The notes below the pieces were generated by a model, which saw only the letters and a program-made list of their open reading frames with translations, made no database searches and was not told where the DNA came from. The position numbers were made by a program, and so were the translations under genes. DNA of 45,600 bases. Origin: Synechococcus sp. UW140. GTDB taxonomy: Bacteria > Cyanobacteriota > Cyanobacteriia > PCC-6307 > Cyanobiaceae. Positions 8,425 through 17,271 of the stretch are shown one piece after another. Positions within the stretch are counted from its first letter, which is position 1. Each line of letters starts with the position of its first letter. The DNA is taken from positions 1-45,600 of the forward strand of contig CAMCQR010000007.1 in the NCBI GenBank assembly GCA_945877115.1, written 5' to 3'.

Positions 8425-10422
8425 ATGAGGCAGATCGCCATCAAAGGACCTGTTCTCTTCCTAATGGGGCCCTTGGGAACGTTTTTTGCCCGATTTGCCA
8501 ATGATCTGAAAAGCCAAGGGGTACCGATCATCAAGGTGATGTTCCCTTTGTATGAATTTGGATTCAAGAAACAAGAATGTCTGCCCTACCGAGGTAGCAT
8601 GGAAGCTTACCCCGAATTTTTACAACAGGTTTTGCTAGAAAATGGCATCCGCCATGTATTTATGTATGGTGATTTTATTGATCCCCATCGTCTTGCCATT
8701 GATGTCATAAATATAATTAATGGACGACCTGAACGGGAATATGATATAGATACTTGGGTCTTTGAACTTGGATACATTCGCCCTAATTTCATTACTCTTG
8801 AACGGGAGCGAGTCAACGCAAGATCATCACTCAACCAACCCGCCAATTTCTATGATTCACTTCCTCAGGTCAACAGCATTCGAACCAATTACGAAAAATC
8901 AGGGTCTCGTTGGCGAAAGGTCTGGAAATTTCCAACATTCATTCAACATGCATTGACCGACTACCCGATCATTCATGGACCGCACAAATTACAACCCAAA
9001 CCTAGCTACTTACTTTATCAGGTTCGTGGCCTGTTGCGTAAGTATCTTTATCATTTTACGGAGAATAAAGTTCGTTCACAAATACTGGATGGTCATCCCT
9101 ATTTCCTTGTGCCCCTGCAAGTGTCGAGCGACTCCCAGGTGAGCTTAGGTTCGCAATATTCTGGAATGGAGCCATTCATTGAAGAACTAATTATCTCCTT
9201 TGCAAAAAATCATTTATCCGGTAATCGACTCATTTTCAAACATCATCCTAGAGACCGAGGGTATAACCATTATGGTAACTTTATCAAGATGACAGCTCGT
9301 CAGAATGGAGTTGAAAACATGATTCTTTATTTTCATGACGGTTCTCTAGGCCCAATTCTTAAGCAAGCCAAGGCTGTTATCACGATCAACAGTACAGTTG
9401 GTTTGCAGGCCCTCTACCACGGCATACCCACTAAAGTGATGGGAAAAACTTATTACAACCTTGCCGGCATTACAGACCAACAAGATCTTGCCAAATTTTG
9501 GAAAAATCCTACATCTTCCAATCAAGATTTATTTTATAAATTTTACGATCATCTCCTGACTACGACCCAACTCGAAGGCAACTTTGACAGTTATTTTAAT
9601 TTTCGGTCAAACTTCCTTGTTGATCACAAATGCTCCATTGAAACCATCGCCAGACGCCCTTCCGTCCTAGAGATAGGACAACGATTTATGACTCTAGGCC
9701 AATGCTTCGGCCTCTACTACCTACAACTAGCAGCCCTGCTATTTGGACAAAAGAATTTAGCGAAACGCCAATTGGTGCGTTCCGCCCAGTTGGGACTGCA
9801 AGCGCTGGGAGTCAACGTGCTGATGGAACGTAGGGCCAGCGCCCTTCCCTATCGGCAAATTCATATAGCCAACCATGGGCATCCTCTTGATGTTTTATTA
9901 GTCCAAGGCTATTTCCGTGATTGCAGCCTAACAACAGCAGCTCGTCACCTCAAATGGATTTTGCCATTTCTGGAACAGAGTGCCGCCAACTACGGCCACA
10001 CCAATCTGGACCACCTCAATTCAACATCAAGGCGTATTGGTTTTCACAAAATTCTGAAAATGTTGCAGCAGCGTGGTCGAATTTTTCTATTTCCCAGTGG
10101 TTCTCTTGTAACACCAATTACGCAAAGAGTCTCGCCAAGTCTCTATGTCCTTAGTCGTAGAACAGGAGCGGCTATTGTGCCATGGTTCTGCAGTTATCGA
10201 GGTTTTCCTGCTACAGAAAAGCAACTAAGTTATCGACCCTTGGCTTTAATAGTCCACCGAATCTTGGGACCCCAGGCCACTATCCTGTGCAAAGAAGGTC
10301 ATCCCATTGATAGTCGTACCTTCATTAACCGCCAAGCCCTCTCTGAGCACATTATCAATCTCTATAATGATTTTGAGAAAAATCAGTTGAATCTCGAAAG
10401 TCTCAGGACCTTAGGTTTTTGA
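8425..10422 (+). CDS. KpsS-like Kdo transferase fused to a PlsC-like acyltransferase domain
   Basis: The N-terminal ~410 residues match KpsS, which adds the first Kdo to (lyso)phosphatidylglycerol for capsule export. Diagnostic segments are KHHPRDRGY (from about 272) and INSTVGLQALYHGIPT (from about 321). The C-terminal ~230 residues look like a PlsC/LPLAT acyltransferase. They have NHGHPLD, with catalytic-type H484-x4-D489, and LFPSGS near 555-560, matching the FPEG block but with Ser in place of Glu. Typical KpsS is about 400 residues, so this is a true two-domain protein in one open frame. I chose the ATG at 8425; a TTG at 8419 adds two residues. Acylation of the lipid acceptor is inferred from the domain pairing. 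The gene ends 4 bases from the convergent acyltransferase gene. Confidence 0.85.
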   Translation: MRQIAIKGPVLFLMGPLGTFFARFANDLKSQGVPIIKVMFPLYEFGFKKQECLPYRGSMEAYPEFLQQVLLENGIRHVFMYGDFIDPHRLAIDVINIINGRPEREYDIDTWVFELGYIRPNFITLERERVNARSSLNQPANFYDSLPQVNSIRTNYEKSGSRWRKVWKFPTFIQHALTDYPIIHGPHKLQPKPSYLLYQVRGLLRKYLYHFTENKVRSQILDGHPYFLVPLQVSSDSQVSLGSQYSGMEPFIEELIISFAKNHLSGNRLIFKHHPRDRGYNHYGNFIKMTARQNGVENMILYFHDGSLGPILKQAKAVITINSTVGLQALYHGIPTKVMGKTYYNLAGITDQQDLAKFWKNPTSSNQDLFYKFYDHLLTTTQLEGNFDSYFNFRSNFLVDHKCSIETIARRPSVLEIGQRFMTLGQCFGLYYLQLAALLFGQKNLAKRQLVRSAQLGLQALGVNVLMERRASALPYRQIHIANHGHPLDVLLVQGYFRDCSLTTAARHLKWILPFLEQSAANYGHTNLDHLNSTSRRIGFHKILKMLQQRGRIFLFPSGSLVTPITQRVSPSLYVLSRRTGAAIVPWFCSYRGFPATEKQLSYRPLALIVHRILGPQATILCKEGHPIDSRTFINRQALSEHIINLYNDFEKNQLNLESLRTLGF

Positions 10423-10426
10423 AAAG

Positions 10427-11401
10427 TTAAAATCTCTGAGTTTCGTCATCGAAGATCCATACCTGCTTGAGATTTTCAACCAGAAAAAAATGCCTTTGCT
10501 TAGGGGTTAAAGAGTTTAGATTGCAATGCATCAAAATTTCGACCACTTGATTAAAGTCCTTTGCCAGTGATAAACCAAGGACATGGGCATTGCCAAAACT
10601 ACTGTACTTACGTAAGAGCACAGGAAAATTGAAGTTCTCCCCCCACTGTTGGCGTAGGGTACGCTCCAGTTCGAGGAAGGGACTCGATCGCCCGTATCCT
10701 TTGGGTAGATTCATATGGAAATCCGATGCAGGTAAAACTAATGAATCAACAGAGAGAGGATGACGAGCTGTAGGGATTGGCAGATTGCCACGAAAGGGAG
10801 GCTGTTGCAAAGCGGAGTATAAGGCCTGATTCAAAGCATTGGTATAGCGATATTGATTATATGAAACCATACCAAAAAGATGTTGATGGCCTGTGGCCAT
10901 CGGCAAACTAGCCATAGCCCGCAACAGGAGAAATAGGACCGGCGTTGTCCGCCTATGGGAATTAGCCACGAAAGTACGACCGATTTCGGCATAGGCCATG
11001 TCCCTCGATTTTAGGAATGCATCCAGACCTGGATAGCAATGCTCTAAATAGGATTCACGGCCGCTCCAGCCGGAGCCATGCCAATGGGAGAGTGCCAGGC
11101 GCAACGAACCCGCCAGTTGGCTTTGCTCTTGATCCCAGACCACAACATGCCAGTAATAGCTATCTCGGCCATCAAGATCGATCTCACCGGGGCCATGGGG
11201 AGAGATCTCTCTGTAGCTTGTTGCTCTCAAACGACCGATAGCAGGCGCAACCAGAGCGAATAGGTGGGGCGGCAGGAAATATGCGGTAAATTTCTCATGC
11301 TCCAAACAGCGATAGCGTTCCATCTCACCGCCGAAGAAAACACGATCGGCGCACGGCATCTCGTCGGGGCGGGGGGCTGAAGCTTCAAACAATCCTGACA
11401 C
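10427..11401 (-). CDS. GNAT-type N-acyltransferase (OlsB / exosortase-associated acyltransferase-like)
   Basis: This 324-aa protein resembles the Acetyltransf_5/OlsB-like GNAT group, whose members move long acyl chains from acyl-ACP to an amino group. Visible features are LRATSYREI, then GEIDLDGRDSYYWHVVVWD with SLRLAL (about 55-105), IGRTFV near 140 (equivalent to the ELGR block) and LFGMVSY near 178. The start is GTG at 11401, with GGGGAGG just upstream on the coding strand. It is the only leftward gene between kpsC-kpsS and the next rightward genes, and it ends 4 bases from the kpsS-plsC stop. In ornithine lipid synthesis OlsB (N-acyl) works with PlsC-like OlsA (O-acyl), so the pairing is suggestive. 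The substrate is unknown. Confidence 0.72.
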   Translation of the reverse strand: MSGLFEASAPRPDEMPCADRVFFGGEMERYRCLEHEKFTAYFLPPHLFALVAPAIGRLRATSYREISPHGPGEIDLDGRDSYYWHVVVWDQEQSQLAGSLRLALSHWHGSGWSGRESYLEHCYPGLDAFLKSRDMAYAEIGRTFVANSHRRTTPVLFLLLRAMASLPMATGHQHLFGMVSYNQYRYTNALNQALYSALQQPPFRGNLPIPTARHPLSVDSLVLPASDFHMNLPKGYGRSSPFLELERTLRQQWGENFNFPVLLRKYSSFGNAHVLGLSLAKDFNQVVEILMHCNLNSLTPKQRHFFLVENLKQVWIFDDETQRF

Positions 11402-11441
11402 CCTGGCCTCCCCTCAGAATGGCGCCATCGGGATAAGGCCG

Positions 11442-12428
11442 ATGTCGCCCCATCTGTTCAAGTTGAATTTTACTCAAATTGCCGTACTCCATCAGGGGGC
11501 AGGCTCAACGATCGACCACTTCCTGCGCCTGCCCGTGGAAGAGTCGGGACGCCATCTCCTGGAATTTGACACCAGTCAGCCCCCAGATCGGTCCATGGCG
11601 AGCTGGCTGAGGGCGATGGCCCAGGTCATCGTGGTCCGTTACCTACCCCGCCCCTGGCTCGAGGTGTTGTGGCAGCTGCGGCGCCAGGGCACCGAACTGA
11701 TTTTTTTGATGGATGACGATCTGCTCAGTCCAGCCGCCCAGAAGGATCTGCCCACCTCCTATCGTCGCCGTCTTCAAGAGAGCATCACCCGCCGCCGCCG
11801 CCTGGTGCAGCTTTTGTTTGATGCCCTTTGGGTCACCAGCCCAGTCCTTGCTGAGCGCTATGGGTACTTGGGAGCGCGCTGTTTGCCCCTGAGACCCCAC
11901 CCCAAGCTGCTCCAAGGGTCACCACGGTTGCAACTGGCCTACCTGGGTACCAGCGTGCATTGGCCGGAAATGCTTTTTCTGGTGCCCGTGCTCCAGGAAC
12001 TGCAACAGCGCCACGGCCATACCCATGTGGAAGTCTTCGGCGACCACAAGGTCAACCGCCTCTTTCGGGGGTTACCACGGGTGCGGATCATCCACCCCAT
12101 GGGCTGGAGCCAATATTTGGCGGAAACCGGATCCCAGCGGATTGACTTGTTGCTTTGCCCCTTGCTGGCCAGCCCATTCAACGCCGCCCGCGCCCCGGTG
12201 AAATTCATCGATGCGGCCCGCACCGGGGCTGTAGGTCTCTACTCGGACCTGCCGCCCTACCAGGGCTGGATCCGAGACGGCATCGATGGCATATTGCTTA
12301 GAAACAACACCAACGACTGGATCAATGCCATCGAGGCCCTGATCCTGGATTCCGCGCTTCGTGTCAGGCTGGCCAAAGTCTGCCGGCAGCGAGCCTTGGA
12401 GCTGGCCGGAGTGGGGGGCGTGGAGTAG
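11442..12428 (+). CDS. GT-B fold glycosyltransferase (GT4-like)
   Basis: This 328-aa cytoplasmic protein has the layout of a GT-B glycosyltransferase. An N-terminal half contains a DDD stretch (FLMDDDLLSP, about 87-96) and a VTSPVLAERYG segment. A Rossmann-like half begins near LQLAYLGTSVHWPEM. The C-terminal segment APVKFIDAARTGAVGLYSDLPPYQGWI, rich in conserved small residues, is typical of GT4-like enzymes that bind the nucleotide-sugar phosphate. An AAGG lies just upstream of the ATG. It is divergent from the N-acyltransferase gene and directly upstream of the OPX gene, so it probably acts on the capsule glycan. Donor and acceptor are unknown. Its GC-rich codon use differs from the kps genes to its left. 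Confidence 0.75.
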   Translation: MSPHLFKLNFTQIAVLHQGAGSTIDHFLRLPVEESGRHLLEFDTSQPPDRSMASWLRAMAQVIVVRYLPRPWLEVLWQLRRQGTELIFLMDDDLLSPAAQKDLPTSYRRRLQESITRRRRLVQLLFDALWVTSPVLAERYGYLGARCLPLRPHPKLLQGSPRLQLAYLGTSVHWPEMLFLVPVLQELQQRHGHTHVEVFGDHKVNRLFRGLPRVRIIHPMGWSQYLAETGSQRIDLLLCPLLASPFNAARAPVKFIDAARTGAVGLYSDLPPYQGWIRDGIDGILLRNNTNDWINAIEALILDSALRVRLAKVCRQRALELAGVGGVE

Positions 12429-12529
12429 ATCATCGGATGACCAGACCAAATCCCGGCGCAAATAGGAGCAGCTACCTACCCAGCTCCCGTAGCGTGAGGG
12501 GGATCGCATCGCTCCAGCGCCCTTCCACC

Positions 12530-13639
12530 ATGGCCCGTCGCCCTGTTGTGACCACTGCGTTTGTCTTCGCTGTGGTGGGCGGATTGTCCTTGGTCGAGCC
12601 AGTTCTGAGCGGCAAAGCCCAACCCTATGGCGCCTATCGGAGTAGGGGAAACGGCCAGAATCAACCGGTTTTGTATCACCTGGGCCCAGGGGACCGAATC
12701 AAAAGTTCCGTATTTCGCATGGAGGGCTACGAGACCGTGGCCGAGGTCCTCAGTGACGGCACCCTCAATCTGCCACGCCTGGGCAGCGTGCCGGTTTGGG
12801 GTCTCACCATGGACCAGGCCCGAGCCCGCATCACCAAAGGATATGGACGCATTCTGCGCCACCCGATCGTCTACATCGACCTCGTGGAAGCCCGTCCGGT
12901 GCGCATCTCCATCAGTGGCGAAGTGCAACGACCCGGTTTGTACAGCATTGGTCGCGGGGGGACCAACCAGCTCTCCAGTGGGGGCAACACCACACCTTCC
13001 ACATTCATCCAAAGCAGCGGATGGCCAACCCTGGTGGATGCCCTGCAGCGGGCTGGTGGACTCACCGCCTATGGCGACCTGAAACGAATCACCGTCGAAC
13101 GCTCCACCGGCGGACCCGGCTCATCGGTGCAAACCCTGCAATTTAACTTTTTCAAAGTTTTGGTTAACGGCGGCCAGGTCACCAATCCCCTGCTGTACGA
13201 CGGAGACAGCATCCAGGTTCCCCGCGCCGCGAACCTCACCGAAACGGAGATGCTCGCAGTGGCTTCCTCAACTTTCGCCCCAGACACCATCAGTGTCAAT
13301 GTGGTGGGTGAAGTGGAGCGGCCCGGGCCTCAGAACGTCAAAGCCAACAGCCCCCTCTCCGGCGCCCTGCTTTCGGCCGGAGGCCTTACACGCCGCGCCA
13401 ATCCCTCCACCGTACGGCTGCTGAGGTTGGAGTCCAGCGGTTCTATCAAGCAGGCCACCATCAGCTTCAACCCCGCTGCCTCCCTCGGCTCGCCCCAGAA
13501 CCCGCCGTTGCAACAGGGGGATGTAGTGGTGGTGGATCGCCACGGCTGGGCTAAGGCCAACGACAGCCTGCGCTCCGCCATGGAGCCCATCGCGCCGATC
13601 ATCAACGCGGCCGGTCTCTTCCGCCTATTGGGCCTCTAG
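12530..13639 (+). CDS. Outer-membrane polysaccharide export protein (Wza/KpsD OPX family)
   Basis: The protein starts with a good signal peptide from the ATG at 12530 ([18 protein letters not shown], then a probable cleavage near GKAQ), giving about 369 residues. The frame also has an ATG at 12437, which would place 31 extra hydrophilic residues before the signal, so I prefer the later start. It has a poly_export domain ([32 protein letters not shown]) followed by SLBB-type beta-grasp repeats ([26 protein letters not shown]). Proteins of this family form the outer-membrane and periplasmic conduit for capsule and partner KpsE-type proteins. No lipobox cysteine is visible. Confidence 0.9.
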   Translation: MARRPVVTTAFVFAVVGGLSLVEPVLSGKAQPYGAYRSRGNGQNQPVLYHLGPGDRIKSSVFRMEGYETVAEVLSDGTLNLPRLGSVPVWGLTMDQARARITKGYGRILRHPIVYIDLVEARPVRISISGEVQRPGLYSIGRGGTNQLSSGGNTTPSTFIQSSGWPTLVDALQRAGGLTAYGDLKRITVERSTGGPGSSVQTLQFNFFKVLVNGGQVTNPLLYDGDSIQVPRAANLTETEMLAVASSTFAPDTISVNVVGEVERPGPQNVKANSPLSGALLSAGGLTRRANPSTVRLLRLESSGSIKQATISFNPAASLGSPQNPPLQQGDVVVVDRHGWAKANDSLRSAMEPIAPIINAAGLFRLLGL

Positions 13640-13713
13640 CCTGCCAGCAGGATCACCTTGGGCGCCTAGCGTGCCAAACCTCCGCCCCTCCCGGCCTTCC
13701 GCCGGTCTCTGAC

Positions 13714-15258
13714 GTGACCCTGCGGCTCACCAACACGCTCACCCGCCGCCTGGAGCCGTTCGTGCCCCTCAACAGCGGCCGGGTCTCGATCTATAGCTGC
13801 GGCGTGACGGTCTACGACCTCTGCCACCTGGGGCACGCCCGCAGCTACATCGTCTGGGATGTGCTGCGTCGTTATCTGCAATGGAGCGGATATGCCGTCA
13901 CCTATGTTCAAAATTTCACCGATATCGACGACAAAATTCTGAAGCGAGCGGCAGAGGAAAACAGCACCATGGCCGCCGTGAGTGAACGCAATATCGAAGA
14001 GTATTGGAAGGATATGGATCAGCTCAATATCCTGAAGCCTGATCGCACCCCTCGGGCCACCCTCTGCCTGGATGCGATCCGCATCATGATTGGCGAATTG
14101 GAGGCGCGGGGAGCGGCCTACAGCAACGATGGTGATGTCTATTTTGCCGTTATGGGCAAAAGCGATTACGGCAAACTCAGCGGCCGCGATCTACAACAGC
14201 AGCAGGAGGGGGCCAGCGGCAGGCTCAACCAGGAAGAAGAAAATCGCAAACGCCACCCCTTTGATTTTGCCCTCTGGAAAGGGGCCAAACCGGGGGAGCC
14301 CAGTTTCCCTTCGGCGTGGGGCCCGGGACGGCCGGGCTGGCATATCGAATGCTCGGCCATGGTGCGCCAGGAACTGGGTGAAACCATCGACATTCACCTA
14401 GGTGGAGCCGACCTGATCTTTCCCCACCACGAAAATGAAATAGCCCAGTCGGAAAGTGCCACCGGCCAATCCTTGGCCCGCTACTGGCTCCACAACGGCA
14501 TGGTGAATGTCAACGGGGTGAAGATGAGCAAATCCCTGGGCAATTTCACCACGATCCGGGCCCTGCTGGCCGATGGCGTCAGCCCCATGACCCTGCGCCT
14601 GTTTGTGTTGCAGGCCCACTACCGCAAGCCCCTGGATTTCACCCGGGCGGCCTTGGATGCGGCGGCGACCGGTTGGCAGGGGCTGGAGGCGGCCCTGGGG
14701 GTTGGCGAGACCCTGGGTTGGACGACAGTGCGAGCTGGCTTGCCGCAGCCGGCCTTGTCGGACGAACTGGTCGCTAGCCGTGCCCGCTTTGTCGCCGCCA
14801 TGGACGACGACCTGAACACCGCGGCCGCCCTGGCGGAATTGTTTGATCTGGCCAAACCGCTGCGGGGCCTGGCGGGGCGACTGCGCACCAGCGACGCCAG
14901 CCAATACGCCCTAAGCCCGCCGGAACGCCACCTGGAGGGGCGTTGGAAATTACTTGTGGAACTGGCCGGAGAGGTGCTGGGGCTGATTACTACAAGCAAG
15001 CGAGAACAGAAGCCCGTATTAAATGTGATAATCCAATCTATAGGTGAAAAGCTTGTTCATGAATTGCTCCAGCAACGCTACCTGGCCAAAACCCATAAGG
15101 ACTACATCAAAGCCGACCAACTGCGAAACAAGTTGATGACCGAATACCAAATCGAAATCTTCGACAAAAAAGGCGGAATCACCACAGCCACCGGCGGGGT
15201 TCTGCAGGAAACCATTTTGACCTTTGATCCCGCGGCCCTGGCTGGCGATTCCCCCTAG
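13714..15258 (+). CDS. cysS: Cysteinyl-tRNA synthetase
   Basis: This 514-aa class I aminoacyl-tRNA synthetase charges tRNA-Cys. The HIGH-type motif is HLGH at 38-41. The KMSKS motif is exact at 270-274. The first zinc-ligand cysteine is C29 in YSCGVTVYD, and the [18 protein letters not shown] block is present. The C-terminal tail contains the expected helical anticodon-recognition region. The start is GTG at 13714, which gives the normal N-terminus ([10 protein letters not shown]). The gene is GC-rich core sequence 74 bases downstream of the capsule OPX gene and is probably transcribed independently. Confidence 0.96.
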   Translation: MTLRLTNTLTRRLEPFVPLNSGRVSIYSCGVTVYDLCHLGHARSYIVWDVLRRYLQWSGYAVTYVQNFTDIDDKILKRAAEENSTMAAVSERNIEEYWKDMDQLNILKPDRTPRATLCLDAIRIMIGELEARGAAYSNDGDVYFAVMGKSDYGKLSGRDLQQQQEGASGRLNQEEENRKRHPFDFALWKGAKPGEPSFPSAWGPGRPGWHIECSAMVRQELGETIDIHLGGADLIFPHHENEIAQSESATGQSLARYWLHNGMVNVNGVKMSKSLGNFTTIRALLADGVSPMTLRLFVLQAHYRKPLDFTRAALDAAATGWQGLEAALGVGETLGWTTVRAGLPQPALSDELVASRARFVAAMDDDLNTAAALAELFDLAKPLRGLAGRLRTSDASQYALSPPERHLEGRWKLLVELAGEVLGLITTSKREQKPVLNVIIQSIGEKLVHELLQQRYLAKTHKDYIKADQLRNKLMTEYQIEIFDKKGGITTATGGVLQETILTFDPAALAGDSP

Positions 15259-15264
15259 ACGCCC

Positions 15265-15507
15265 CTAGAGATCTTTTGCCGCAGGCGGTCGGGATGTCTG
15301 CTTCATGGCCGCCTCGATGCGACGGATCCGCACCAGGGTCTGTTGCCACACCTCCAGGCGGAACCCGGCGGGGCCATCGCCCGCAGCCGCTTCCTGCCGG
15401 GTGGCCTCCACCAGGGCCTCCAGGTCGCCGCCCCGCTCAAAGGCCTCCCACAACTGCCGTTCGAGGCGGGCCCGGGCGATGAAATTCCAGCGCTGCAACC
15501 AAAGCAT
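15265..15507 (-). CDS. Small conserved cyanobacterial protein, 80 aa
   Basis: This short protein has a charged, helix-rich composition. It begins MLWLQRWNFIARARLER and continues with an acidic middle (EAFERGGDLEALVEATRQE) and a basic C-terminus. The ATG at 15507 has AGGGGG six bases upstream, a strong ribosome-binding site. Longer in-frame readings run into dxr antisense sequence with no usable ATG. It converges on cysS with 6 bases between stops and diverges from dxr across 63 bases. I do not know a function. The coding call rests on composition, the ribosome-binding site and the tight fit between core genes. Confidence 0.65.
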   Translation of the reverse strand: MLWLQRWNFIARARLERQLWEAFERGGDLEALVEATRQEAAAGDGPAGFRLEVWQQTLVRIRRIEAAMKQTSRPPAAKDL

Positions 15508-15570
15508 CCATAGCCCCCTGGGGACTTCAGTTAAGACCCCCGCCAGCCCAACAGTACGGATCCATGGCCG

Positions 15571-16851
15571 ATGAGAGACTGGGGCGCCGTCGCCCCCGGG
15601 AATCTCACCTTGAAAGCCATTGCCGTGCTGGGCTCCACCGGCTCCATCGGCACCCAAACCCTGGACATCGTTGAAGAGTTTCCGGATCGATTCCGGGTGG
15701 TGGCCCTGAGCGCCGGCAACAACCTGGCGCTGTTGGTCGAACAAATCCGACGCCACGCCCCCGAAGCCGTCGCCCTCGCCGATCCGACGCGACTGGGGGA
15801 ATTAGAGGAGCGGCTGGCGGCCCTGGAGCCCAGCCAAAGGCCGCCGCGCCGGCCCCAGTTGCTGGGCGGACGCGAGGGGATCTGTGCGGTGGCAGCCTGG
15901 TCCAGCGCCGAGCTGGTGGTGACCGGCATTGTCGGCTGCGCCGGCCTGCTGCCCACCCTGGCCGCCATCCGCGCCGGTAAGGATCTGGCCCTGGCCAACA
16001 AGGAGACGTTGATCGCCGCAGGACCGGTGGTCTTGCCCGAGTTGGAGCGCAGTGGCAGTCGGCTGCTGCCGGCCGATTCCGAGCACTCCGCCATTTTTCA
16101 GTGCCTGCAGGGCACCCCCTGGCCCGAAACGGCACGGCTCTCAACGGGGCACCCCACACCCGGCCTGCGAAACATCCAGCTGACGGCCTCCGGCGGCGCC
16201 TTCCGGGACTGGCCCGCGGCAGACCTGGCCAAAGCCACCGTGGCCGATGCCACCAGCCATCCCAACTGGAGCATGGGCCGCAAGATCACGGTGGATTCGG
16301 CCACCTTGATGAACAAGGGGCTGGAGGTAATCGAAGCCCACTACCTATTCGGCCTCGACTACGACCATATCGAGATCGTCATTCACCCCCAGTCGATCAT
16401 CCATTCGATGGTGGAGCTGGCCGATTCCTCCGTGCTGGCCCAACTGGGCTGGCCGGACATGAAGTTGCCGATCCTTTCCTGCCTCAGCTGGCCCGAACGC
16501 ATCGAAACCCCCTGGCCGCGTCTCAACCTGGCCCAGGTGGGTCAGCTGACCTTTCGGGAACCGGACCGGCAAAAATATCCGTGCATGGAGCTGGCCTACG
16601 CCGCCGGGCGGGCAGGGGGCACGATGCCGGCAGCCATGAATGCGGCCAACGAACAGGCCGTGGCCCTATTCCTCGAGGAACGCATTCATTTTCTCGATAT
16701 CCCCCGCCTGATCGAGCGCGTCTGTGATCGGCACCGCGCCGACCTCACCGCCACTCCCTCCCTGGAGGACGTGCTGGCGGTCGATGGCTGGGCCCGCCAG
16801 GCGGTGTCGGAGGCTGCCGGCCACGGCCTGCAGTACTTACAGCCAGCCTGA
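15571..16851 (+). CDS. dxr: 1-deoxy-D-xylulose 5-phosphate reductoisomerase
   Basis: This is the second enzyme of the MEP isoprenoid pathway, which feeds chlorophyll phytyl, carotenoid and quinone synthesis. The NADPH-binding motif GSTGSIG lies at 21-27. The metal and substrate segments [48 protein letters not shown] and MNAANEQAV are all present. The ATG at 15571 gives 426 residues, with about 12 extra residues before the usual Lys-Ala-Ile-Ala start. A TTG at 15610 would give the canonical N-terminus. The product is cytosolic. Confidence 0.96.
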   Translation: MRDWGAVAPGNLTLKAIAVLGSTGSIGTQTLDIVEEFPDRFRVVALSAGNNLALLVEQIRRHAPEAVALADPTRLGELEERLAALEPSQRPPRRPQLLGGREGICAVAAWSSAELVVTGIVGCAGLLPTLAAIRAGKDLALANKETLIAAGPVVLPELERSGSRLLPADSEHSAIFQCLQGTPWPETARLSTGHPTPGLRNIQLTASGGAFRDWPAADLAKATVADATSHPNWSMGRKITVDSATLMNKGLEVIEAHYLFGLDYDHIEIVIHPQSIIHSMVELADSSVLAQLGWPDMKLPILSCLSWPERIETPWPRLNLAQVGQLTFREPDRQKYPCMELAYAAGRAGGTMPAAMNAANEQAVALFLEERIHFLDIPRLIERVCDRHRADLTATPSLEDVLAVDGWARQAVSEAAGHGLQYLQPA

Positions 16852-16854
16852 ACC

Positions 16855-17271
16855 ATGGAGACTCGCCTGAGGCAGGCTCACCTGATGCAGTCCCCCCCCG
16901 TCCAGGCCCACCTGCTGCTTTGCGCCACCCCAACCAAAGCCCTGTGCTGTGACCCGGTGGCCGGCGCTGCCAGCTGGCAGCGGCTCAAGGAATTGGTACG
17001 CGAACTGGATCTTGAGAACCCCAGCCGGCGCGAGGGCATCGTGCTGCGCAGCAAGGTGGATTGTCTGCGGATCTGCCAGGCCGGCCCGATTCTGTTGATC
17101 TGGCCCGATGGCATCACCTACGGCGGTGTGACGCCCGAACGGCTCGAACGCATCCTGGAAGAGCACGTGTTGGGCGGCCAGCCGATCGAGGATTGGATTA
17201 TCGCCCGCCAGACCCTGGGCCCCATCCCAGGGGAAGCCCAGGCCAGGGGTCCGGGTAGCACCCACGCTTAG
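16855..17271 (+). CDS. Thioredoxin-like [2Fe-2S] ferredoxin
   Basis: This 138-aa protein resembles the thioredoxin-fold [2Fe-2S] ferredoxins. Cysteines sit at LLLCATPTKALCC in the N-terminal half and DCLRICQAGP in the middle, the arrangement used to hold a 2Fe-2S cluster. It ends with a proline- and glycine-rich tail. It begins 3 bases after the dxr stop and could be co-transcribed with it; an electron-donor role to MEP enzymes is only a guess. A second ATG at 16885 would remove ten residues. Its stop shares the tetranucleotide TTAG with the stop of the convergent hydrolase gene. Confidence 0.82.
   Translation: METRLRQAHLMQSPPVQAHLLLCATPTKALCCDPVAGAASWQRLKELVRELDLENPSRREGIVLRSKVDCLRICQAGPILLIWPDGITYGGVTPERLERILEEHVLGGQPIEDWIIARQTLGPIPGEAQARGPGSTHA

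Noticed and set aside
13641-13655. CCTGC/GCAGG inverted repeat after the OPX gene as a terminator
   Set aside because: The loop is only two bases and no T-run follows.
15508-15756. Longer frame of the 80-aa gene into dxr
   Set aside because: The extra part is antisense to dxr. The ATG at 15507 has a strong ribosome-binding site and the extension has none.
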